Assembly (NCBI GenBank): GCA_947374705.1
Contig: CANCDA010000165.1
Location: 1-5,501, forward strand
Origin: Comamonadaceae bacterium
Lineage (GTDB): Bacteria > Pseudomonadota > Gammaproteobacteria > Burkholderiales > Burkholderiaceae_C
DNA: 5,501 bases
Direction: 5' to 3'
Shown: in pieces, positions 1 to 4,107 of the stretch
How positions within the stretch are numbered: the stretch's first letter is position 1
How the letters are laid out: every line of letters begins with the position of its first letter
Translations under genes and position numbers: made by a program
The notes under the pieces: model-generated
What the model was told of the DNA's origin: nothing
Seen by the model: only the letters and a program-made list of their open reading frames with translations
The model's database searches: none

Positions 1-1366
1 GCTCGGTGCCGCGCCCCACGGTGGTGATGTCCGGGTTGCCGCAGGCCGGGCAGGCGCGCGGCACGCGCTCGGTGAAGCCGCAGTGGTGGCAGCGCAGCGT
101 GCGGTCCAGCTTGTGGAACACGCGGTAGGCGCTGCAATGGGCGCATTCACTCTTCCAGTCGCAGGCGGTGCATTGCAGCACCGGGGCATAGCCGCGCCGG
201 TTCAGCAGCACCAGGCACTGCTCGCCGCGTGCGATGCGGGTCTGGATGGCGTCGAGCAGCGGGGGCGAAAACACCGCCTTTTTGGGCTGGTGGTTCATGT
301 CCACGCGCCGCACCCAGGGCAGGCCGCCCGTGACGCCGCGGGTTGGGTCGTAGGGCACGTGGTCTTGACCCACGCGGCTGGGCATGTGCAAGCGCAGGTA
401 GCGCCCGCCTTCAGCGGCGGGTCGGCTGTGATGCCAGCTCTCCAGAGAAGGCGTGGCCGACCCCAAAATGACCTTGGCCCCCTCCAAACGCCCCCGGTAA
501 ATCGCCAAGTCACGGGCCGAGTAGCGGGCCCCCTCTTGCTGCTTGTAACTCGGATCGTGCTCTTCATCGACCACGATCAGCTTGAGCCCGGGTAGCGAAG
601 CCAGCACCGCCATGCGCGTGCCCAGCACAATGCGCGCGCTGCCACTGTGGGCTGCTAGCCAGGCTTTCAGGCGCTGTGCAGGCGTCATGCCGCTGTGCAG
701 GCAGACCACCGACCCCTGGCCATAGAGGGTCTCAAAGCGCTCAATGAATCGGGTTTCAAGCTGCGGCGTGAGGTTGATCTCGGGCACCATCACCAGCGCT
801 TGGGCACGTGTGTCACGCGCCAGCACCGCTTGCACGCAGCGCAGATAGACCTCGGTTTTGCCACTTCCTGTGGCGCCGAACAGGAGAAAGGGGCCGGGCT
901 GGGCGTCAATCTGCTGGAGCGCGCTGGTTTGCTCAGGGGTTAAGTCCGGTTCATGGGGGCGCTGTGGCGGGCTGACATCCGGGCCAGAACGCGCTTGGCG
1001 TTTGAGGCGGCGGGCCAGTTGCACCGGTTGCAGATCGCGCAATTGAGGTGGCAACGCGGCCAGGGCCACCTCACCGAGGGAGCGCTGGTAATAGCTGGCG
1101 GCGAAGGCAATCAATTGGCGCCAGTGCTGCGATAGCGGGTCAATACCGTCCAACACCGCAGCAATGGGGCGGATTTTTCCGACATCGATCAGCTCGACAT
1201 TCGGCGTTTCAGCTTGGCCCCACACCAGGCCCAGCGTTTCACGTTGGCCAAAGGGAACTCGCACCAGTGTGCCCGCGCAAAGCAATTGCTCACTTTGGTA
1301 GGTGAGTGGCCCTGCTACGGCGCTGTGCGCGGGGGTCTGGACAAGGACCGAGAGCCAATAGGGCAT
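1..1366 (-). CDS. priA: Primosomal protein N' PriA (3'->5' replication-restart helicase), C-terminal part cut off by the window edge
   Basis: PriA is a cytoplasmic superfamily 2 DNA helicase that recognises abandoned replication forks and starts primosome assembly to reload DnaB. I translated the minus strand from ATG at 1366; 455 residues are visible and the rest (helicase lobe 2 and C-terminal domain) lies beyond position 1. Visible motifs: N-terminal MPYWLSVLV typical of the 3'-DNA-binding domain (about 1-110), Walker A GATGSGKT (164-171), DEEHD (267-271), motif III GSATPS (302-307), NRRGY (389-393), and eight zinc-binding cysteines at 399, 402, 408, 411, 426, 429, 439 and 442, with the same spacing as in E. 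coli PriA. Walker A lies about 60 residues earlier than in E. coli because the winged-helix segment is nearly absent, and about 16 extra residues lie in 318-350. No good Shine-Dalgarno precedes the ATG; the start is chosen by family N-terminus. Identification is very secure. Confidence 0.97.
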   Translation of the reverse strand, partial: MPYWLSVLVQTPAHSAVAGPLTYQSEQLLCAGTLVRVPFGQRETLGLVWGQAETPNVELIDVGKIRPIAAVLDGIDPLSQHWRQLIAFAASYYQRSLGEVALAALPPQLRDLQPVQLARRLKRQARSGPDVSPPQRPHEPDLTPEQTSALQQIDAQPGPFLLFGATGSGKTEVYLRCVQAVLARDTRAQALVMVPEINLTPQLETRFIERFETLYGQGSVVCLHSGMTPAQRLKAWLAAHSGSARIVLGTRMAVLASLPGLKLIVVDEEHDPSYKQQEGARYSARDLAIYRGRLEGAKVILGSATPSLESWHHSRPAAEGGRYLRLHMPSRVGQDHVPYDPTRGVTGGLPWVRRVDMNHQPKKAVFSPPLLDAIQTRIARGEQCLVLLNRRGYAPVLQCTACDWKSECAHCSAYRVFHKLDRTLRCHHCGFTERVPRACPACGNPDITTVGRGTE

Positions 1367-1402
1367 GAAATGTGGAGCTTGCGCGGGTAAGTTCAGGTTA
1401 AC

Positions 1403-1411
1403 TGTAGAAAA
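1403..1411 (-). promoter_or_regulatory. Possible weak DnaA box
   Basis: The minus strand reads TTTTCTACA, one mismatch from the relaxed consensus TTWTNCACA. It has the same orientation as the other boxes. The match is weak and could be chance in AT-rich DNA; I list it because it shares the region and direction with two exact boxes. Confidence 0.25.
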
Positions 1412-1426
1412 GCACGCTAAGTGCTT
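1410..1426. repeat. Interrupted palindrome AAGCAC-N5-GTGCTT
   Basis: Perfect six-base arms surround the loop GCTAA. It lies 44 bases upstream of the priA start and overlaps the end of the weak DnaA box. Related AGCAC/GTGCT palindromes occur at 1571-1586 and 1637-1652. Confidence 0.45.
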
Positions 1427-1460
1427 GTCTTTAAATGGTTTTGCAAGAACTCACAGTTTC

Positions 1461-1469
1461 TGTGGATAA
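1461..1469 (-). promoter_or_regulatory. DnaA box, exact consensus
   Basis: The minus strand reads TTATCCACA, the strongest known DnaA-binding sequence (E. coli oriC R1/R4 type). It stands three bases from a second, imperfect box in the same orientation. It is not inside a gene, which makes chance or coding constraint a weaker explanation. Confidence 0.65.
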
Positions 1470-1472
1470 CTT

Positions 1473-1481
1473 TGTTGATAA
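1473..1481 (-). promoter_or_regulatory. DnaA box, one mismatch, tandem with the preceding box
   Basis: The minus strand reads TTATCAACA, one mismatch from TTATCCACA. Its start is 12 bases from the start of the exact box at 1461-1469 and has the same orientation. Close-packed same-direction boxes of mixed affinity are typical of DnaA oligomerisation sites in origins. Alone it would be weak evidence; the pairing raises it. Confidence 0.45.
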
Positions 1482-1494
1482 GCCGTGTCGGGTC

Positions 1495-1528
1495 GCGTCA
1501 AAGCCTTGAAAATCAAGGCTTTGGACGC
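1495..1528. repeat. Strong inverted repeat / hairpin
   Basis: The arms AAAGCCTTGA (1500-1509) and TCAAGGCTTT (1513-1522) are perfect complements around an AAA loop. The stem continues with GCGTC (1495-1499) pairing to GACGC (1524-1528) across a single unpaired G at 1523, giving 15 base pairs. It is not followed by a T-run in either direction, so it is not a textbook intrinsic terminator. The T8 tract seen on the minus strand (1537-1544) comes before the hairpin in the direction of transcription. It could be a cruciform at an origin, a structured priA leader, or a terminator of unusual form. Confidence 0.75.
1511..1523 (+). promoter_or_regulatory. Second IHF-like consensus match, inside the hairpin
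   Basis: The plus strand reads AATCAAGGCTTTG, also an exact WATCAANNNNTTR match. It overlaps the loop and right arm of the hairpin at 1495-1528, so it may be a by-product of that palindrome and is less persuasive than the site at 1566-1578. It lies 55 bases from that site in the same orientation. Confidence 0.3.
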
Positions 1529-1565
1529 AATGCTCGAAAAAAAAGCAGAATTCAAATCCTTTATA

Positions 1566-1578
1566 AATCAAGCACTTA
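1566..1578 (+). promoter_or_regulatory. IHF-like binding site (exact consensus)
   Basis: The plus strand reads AATCAAGCACTTA, an exact match to the E. coli IHF consensus WATCAANNNNTTR. It lies in the most AT-rich part of the gap, between the two groups of DnaA boxes. IHF bends DNA and assists DnaA at oriC, datA and DARS2 in E. coli. Exact matches are rare by chance (roughly 1 per 30 kb counting both strands in unbiased sequence), though AT-rich DNA raises the odds. Confidence 0.45.
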
Positions 1579-1586
1579 CGTGTGCT
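1571..1586. repeat. Interrupted palindrome AGCAC-N6-GTGCT
   Basis: Five-base arms AGCAC and GTGCT surround TTACGT. The left arm overlaps the IHF-like site at 1566-1578. It is the second of three related palindromes in the gap. Confidence 0.4.
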
Positions 1587-1600
1587 ATTTGTTTAATAGC
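1584..1600. repeat. Inverted repeat GCTATT-N5-AATAGC
   Basis: Perfect six-base arms surround the loop TGTTT and overlap the end of the preceding palindrome. It is AT-rich, so the stem would be weak; it may mark the easily melted part of the region or a dimeric protein-binding site. Confidence 0.4.
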
Positions 1601-1621
1601 GAACGCTCCCCCACTCAGCAA
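1593..1621 (-). promoter_or_regulatory. Weak candidate promoter for priA
   Basis: On the minus strand TTGCTG (1621-1616) and TATTAA (1598-1593) are separated by 17 bases and match 3 of 6 and 4 of 6 bases of the sigma-70 -35 and -10 elements. It would give a leader of about 220 bases. Another -10-like hexamer TATAAA (minus, 1565-1560) has no good -35. The priA promoter should lie in this gap, but I cannot place it with confidence. Confidence 0.18.
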
Positions 1622-1639
1622 AGTGCAGATCGTGGGAGC
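1605..1639. repeat. Imperfect GC-rich inverted repeat, possible terminator of the upstream transcription unit
   Basis: GCTCCC plus CCAC (1605-1614) pairs with GTGGGAGC (1632-1639), leaving two extra C unpaired, around a 17-base loop. On the minus strand it would form about 80-115 bases after the stop of the small membrane gene, where a terminator would be expected. No U-run follows, only the AT-rich segment TATTAAACAAATA, so termination is a guess. Confidence 0.3.
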
Positions 1640-1647
1640 ACTGAATT

Positions 1648-1656
1648 TGTGCATAA
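1648..1656 (-). promoter_or_regulatory. DnaA box, matches TTATNCACA exactly
   Basis: The minus strand reads TTATGCACA. It has the same orientation as the pair at 1461-1481 and lies on the opposite side of the AT-rich core, about 170 bases away. Its GTGC also forms the right arm of an AGCAC...GTGC interrupted palindrome (1637-1652). Confidence 0.55.
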
Positions 1657-1720
1657 CTCAGGGTTTTTCCTAGCTTGCGCGCATTTTTGTGTTAGGCCCA
1701 ACGAGGTGGCAGGTCAGCCT

Positions 1721-2062
1721 TCAGCGCTTGGACTTGCGGGGGCTGTGTTTTTTGGCTGCATGGGTGATTTGTGCGCGCGCTCTAATGCAGGCGTACACGC
1801 AGTACAGCCCGAATCCAAGGATCGCGGTGATCAAGCAATAGCTCACGTTCTGCGCCAGCTCAAAGGAGCGGCCTTTGAAAATCTGGTCGGCAAAGTGCAT
1901 GTCCAAAAACAACAAGATGAGGGCGATCACACTGGCCACGCCGCTGCCAAGGGCCCAAGCGGGCCAGTCGGTTTCATTGTCGTCATCGATGCCATGGGGA
2001 TTCAAGGCGTCTGGCATCAGCTGGTCGAATTGCGTTTCTGACAAGGGAGGTTTTTTTTTCAT
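1721..2062 (-). CDS. Small two-helix membrane protein of unknown function
   Basis: I do not recognise this 113-residue protein. It begins MKKKPPLSETQFDQLMPDAL, has an acidic patch (DDDNETD, 26-32), two hydrophobic segments (about 36-57 and 72-92), and a strongly basic tail (94-113, eight Lys/Arg). The positive-inside rule suggests both ends in the cytoplasm with a short periplasmic turn. I chose ATG at 2062 because an AGGAA Shine-Dalgarno sits nine bases upstream. A TTG at 2104 would extend the protein by 14 residues and overlap the hemE stop but has no such support. It starts 38 bases after hemE, probably in the same operon. Codons 2-4 form an A9 run on the coding strand, a possible slippage site. 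The good ribosome site, codon composition and coherent topology argue it is real. Confidence 0.8.
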   Translation of the reverse strand: MKKKPPLSETQFDQLMPDALNPHGIDDDNETDWPAWALGSGVASVIALILLFLDMHFADQIFKGRSFELAQNVSYCLITAILGFGLYCVYACIRARAQITHAAKKHSPRKSKR

Positions 2063-2071
2063 GGTGTGGGC

Positions 2072-2076
2072 TTCCT
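2072..2076 (-). promoter_or_regulatory. Shine-Dalgarno site of the small membrane protein gene
   Basis: AGGAA on the minus strand lies nine bases before ATG 2062-2060. It decides the start over the upstream TTG at 2104-2102, which begins within the last bases of hemE. Confidence 0.6.
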
Positions 2077-2100
2077 GAGGGTGGGGGGAGTTGGGGCCTG

Positions 2101-3240
2101 TCAAAGGCTTCGCATTTTTTGGGAATGGCTGTGCACGGCTTGTACCAGCGCCGTCACATGCTCGGGCGGTGTGTGCTGGTTGATGCCGTGGCCCAGGTTG
2201 AAGATGTGGGTTGGGCCGGTCAGATCGGGCTGGTCGGCGGGGGCACGGTGCGGCGTGCCAAAGCTGTTGAGCACTTTGATGACTTCAGCCTCAATTTGCG
2301 CGGGAGGAGCAAACAGCACGTTGGGGTCGATATTGCCTTGCAAGGCTTTGCCAGGGCCACCCACCGTGCCACCCACCTGGGCGCGCGCGCGGCCCAGATT
2401 GGCCGTCCAGTCCAGGCCCAGCACCTCGCAGTCCAGCGTGCCCATGTCGTCCAGCCACAAGGCGCCGCCTTTGGTGAAGACCAGGCGTGGCACCACTTGA
2501 CCATCCACACCGTGGCGCTTGAGTTGGGCCAGCACGCGCCGGGTGTAGGCCAGGCTGAATGCTTGGAATGCGCCATCGGCCAGCACGCCGCCCCAGCTGT
2601 CAAAAATCATCACGGCCTGGGCGCCCGCGTCGATCTGGGCGTTCAGGTAGCTGGCCACTGCGTCGGCGTTGACTTGCAGCATGTGGTGCATCAGATCCGG
2701 GCGGCTGTAGAGCATGGACTTGACCAAGCGGTAGTCGTCCGAGCCCGCACCTTCGACCATGTAGCAAGACAGGGTCCAGGGGCTGCCGGAAAAGCCAATC
2801 AGCGGCACGCGGCCGTTCAGAGCCTTGCGGATGGAGGTGACGGCGTCAAACACATAGCGCAACTTGTCCATGTCGGGCACGGCGAGCTTCATCACAGCGG
2901 CCTCGTCGCGCACCGGGTGGGCGAATTTTGGGCCTTCGCCCAGAGCAAAACTCAAGCCCAGCCCCATGGCGTCGGGCACGGTGAGGATGTCGCTGAACAA
3001 AATCGCCGCGTCCAGCGGGTAGCGCTCTAGCGGTTGCAGGGTGACTTCGGTGGCGTAGTCGGTGTTGGTGGCCAGGCCCATGAAGCTGCCGGCCTTGGCG
3101 CGGGTGGCGCGGTATTCCGGCAGGTAGCGCCCGGCTTGGCGCATCAGCCAGACGGGGGTGTGGGGCGTGGCTTGACGCAGGCAGGCGCGCAAGAAGGTGT
3201 CGTTTTGCAGGGGGGCGAAGGAGTGGGTAAAGGTGTTCAT
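2101..3240 (-). CDS. hemE: Uroporphyrinogen III decarboxylase
   Basis: This cytoplasmic enzyme of haem biosynthesis removes four acetate carboxyls from uroporphyrinogen III to give coproporphyrinogen III, without a cofactor. The 379-residue protein carries the family signature PVWLMRQAGR (29-38), holding the two substrate-binding arginines (Arg34, Arg38), the active-site aspartate in FSDIL (Asp84), the second signature GFSGSPWTLSCY (149-160) with the conserved Tyr160, QGNIDP (301-306), and the C-terminal histidine in NLGHGI (His351). It is slightly longer than the usual 350-365 residues, partly through a glycine-rich insertion near 290-297 and a longer C-terminal part. ATG at 3240 gives the expected short N-terminal extension before the core; its Shine-Dalgarno is poor. 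It follows the 126-residue membrane gene by 64 bases that show no clear promoter or terminator, so operon transcription is likely. Confidence 0.98.
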   Translation of the reverse strand: MNTFTHSFAPLQNDTFLRACLRQATPHTPVWLMRQAGRYLPEYRATRAKAGSFMGLATNTDYATEVTLQPLERYPLDAAILFSDILTVPDAMGLGLSFALGEGPKFAHPVRDEAAVMKLAVPDMDKLRYVFDAVTSIRKALNGRVPLIGFSGSPWTLSCYMVEGAGSDDYRLVKSMLYSRPDLMHHMLQVNADAVASYLNAQIDAGAQAVMIFDSWGGVLADGAFQAFSLAYTRRVLAQLKRHGVDGQVVPRLVFTKGGALWLDDMGTLDCEVLGLDWTANLGRARAQVGGTVGGPGKALQGNIDPNVLFAPPAQIEAEVIKVLNSFGTPHRAPADQPDLTGPTHIFNLGHGINQHTPPEHVTALVQAVHSHSQKMRSL

Positions 3241-3304
3241 GGATTTAATCAGTTGATGACAGAGCTGGTGCGCTTCGCGTCACTGCGGTCTGTCCTGCAA
3301 GGTC
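3241..3304. other. Short hemE upstream spacer with no clear signals
   Basis: These 64 bases separate the 126-residue membrane gene from hemE. I see no strong hairpin followed by a T-run, no paired -35/-10 elements at proper spacing, and only a weak ribosome site. Read-through transcription into hemE is the simplest reading. Confidence 0.4.
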
Positions 3305-3685
3305 TCAGGATTGTCGCAGGCGCACTTCGAGCATTTCGTACTCGATAGCCTCAAAGTAAGTGCGCTGGTCTTTGATGGCCAGGTGCAGCAAGATTTTGGG
3401 GGCTTGGTGGGTCACGATGCGGTGCACAAAGCCGCCGCCCAAAATCAGCGCCAGGCCGATCCAGGGGTGGCCCGAAATCGCCAGCGCTGCGCCGATGCCT
3501 ACTACCGGTAGCATCAAAGGTAGGAGGAACAAGCGTTGGCGGATGTACTTGCGCGCTTTGACCGGGTCAACGATGAGGCTGAACTCACCGGCGGGCAGGC
3601 CTCGGCAAAACTCGGCGTGCGTGACGCTCAGTGTCTCGTGCGTGATCTCTGGCGTGGCTTCGTTGGGGCGCGTGTCTGTGGTCAT
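3305..3685 (-). CDS. Two-helix membrane protein of unknown function
   Basis: I do not recognise a named family for this 126-residue protein. Residues 1-45 are soluble and polar, followed by the basic stretch KARKYIRQR (43-51), two hydrophobic segments (about 52-70 and 74-89) separated by a short turn, and a soluble C-terminal part (90-126) with HRIVTHQAPKILLHLAIKD and a YFEAIEYEMLEVRLRQ amphipathic helix. Basic residues on both flanks suggest a membrane hairpin with both ends in the cytoplasm. ATG at 3685 overlaps the stop of the CoA-binding gene (ATGA), pointing to translational coupling. A longer frame opening at 3799 only adds sequence antisense in character to nothing useful: it reads within the upstream gene in another frame and is not credible. 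Function cannot be inferred beyond co-expression with its neighbours. Confidence 0.85.
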   Translation of the reverse strand: MTTDTRPNEATPEITHETLSVTHAEFCRGLPAGEFSLIVDPVKARKYIRQRLFLLPLMLPVVGIGAALAISGHPWIGLALILGGGFVHRIVTHQAPKILLHLAIKDQRTYFEAIEYEMLEVRLRQS

Positions 3686-4107
3686 GCGTGGGGGCGTGCG
3701 GCGTGGTCGATTTTCAAACAGCGATTTTCCACCACCAGCAAGCCCGCCGCGCGGGCCTTCTCTGCCGCTGCCGCGTGCTCGATGTCCAGCTGCATCCACA
3801 CGGCCTTGGCCCCAATGGCAATGGCTTCATCAACGATGGGCGGGATGTCCGCGCTGTTGCGAAAGCAGTTCACCAGTTCGATGCGCTCATGCTGCGCCGC
3901 CTCGGTCAGTGTGGCGTAGCACTTCTCGCCCAGCACCTCAGTCGCATTCGGGTTGATGGGGATGATGCGCCAGCCGTGCGCCTGCATATAGGCCGCCACT
4001 TCGTTGCTGTCACGGTGCGGCTTGGGCGAGAGGCCGACCACTGCCACCGTGCGGTAGCTGGTGAGGATGTGGGTGATGGTGTGGTTAAGGGTGTCTTTGG
4101 TGTTCAT
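3682..4107 (-). CDS. CoA-binding Rossmann-fold protein (YccU-like, CoA_binding_2 type)
   Basis: This 141-residue cytoplasmic protein resembles E. coli YccU and the CoA-binding domain of succinyl-CoA synthetase alpha and acyl-CoA synthetases. The Rossmann start VAVVGLSPKPHRDSNEVAAY (21-40) has the family's glycine loop and the S/N-x-x-V continuation. It is followed by GWRIIPINPN (45-54), VNCFRNSADIPPIVDEAI (79-96), the GAKAVWMQL strand (99-107) and VVENRCLKID (125-134). Length matches the stand-alone family. No catalytic function is established for these proteins; nucleotide or CoA binding is inferred from the fold. Its ATG overlaps the dsbD stop by four bases (ATGA) and its own stop overlaps the next gene's ATG, so it sits in the middle of a translationally coupled trio. 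Confidence 0.93.
   Translation of the reverse strand: MNTKDTLNHTITHILTSYRTVAVVGLSPKPHRDSNEVAAYMQAHGWRIIPINPNATEVLGEKCYATLTEAAQHERIELVNCFRNSADIPPIVDEAIAIGAKAVWMQLDIEHAAAAEKARAAGLLVVENRCLKIDHAARPHA

Larger units (their letters stand above)
1367..1720. other. AT-rich non-coding region with DnaA boxes and IHF-like sites (candidate origin-like or DnaA-titration locus)
   Basis: This gap lies upstream of priA and downstream of the small membrane gene and contains no convincing coding region. Its core is AT-rich: I count 65 A/T in 1501-1600, against flanking genes that are clearly GC-rich. It holds two exact TTATNCACA DnaA boxes, two imperfect ones, two exact matches to the IHF consensus WATCAANNNNTTR, an A8 run (1537-1544), a strong hairpin and three AGCAC/GTGCT interrupted palindromes. 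DnaA boxes on both sides of an AT-rich core with IHF sites is the layout of a bacterial oriC, and also of DnaA-control loci such as datA and DARS in E. coli. Both flanking genes point the same way and no dnaA, dnaN, rpmH or mnmG is visible, so the main chromosomal origin is not established. A priA promoter should also lie here. Confidence 0.5.

Noticed and set aside
83..595. Plus-strand open frame of 170 codons opposite priA
   Set aside because: Antisense shadow of PriA, which carries all expected motifs in this stretch.
1495..1528. Hairpin as a standard intrinsic terminator
   Set aside because: No T-run follows the stem in either direction; the T8 tract on the minus strand comes before it.
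1485..1673. Plus-strand 62-codon frame starting with GTG in the AT-rich gap
   Set aside because: It runs through the hairpin and one DnaA box, has no Shine-Dalgarno, and its start is non-ATG; stop-poor chance reading is more likely.
1367..1720. Claim that this is the main chromosomal oriC
   Set aside because: No dnaA, dnaN, rpmH, parAB or mnmG is in the window, both flanking genes point the same way, and I could not establish a GC-skew change, so only an origin-like label is justified.
1421..2041. Plus-strand open frame of 206 codons crossing the AT-rich gap and the small membrane gene
   Set aside because: It overlaps a supported minus-strand gene, has no ribosome site, and its product has no domain-like pattern.
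2060..2104. TTG start at 2104 for the small membrane protein, overlapping the hemE stop
   Set aside because: The ATG at 2062 has AGGAA at nine bases; the 14 extra residues are proline/histidine-rich filler from the intergenic spacer.
2381..2391. GC dinucleotide run in hemE as a slippage hotspot
   Set aside because: It encodes conserved-frame Arg-Ala repeats in an intact gene and is short enough to be normal in GC-rich DNA.
2119..3030. Plus-strand open frame of 303 codons opposite hemE
   Set aside because: Antisense to a complete, motif-rich hemE; rich in His, Gln, Val and Gly as expected for the reverse reading of GC-rich coding DNA.
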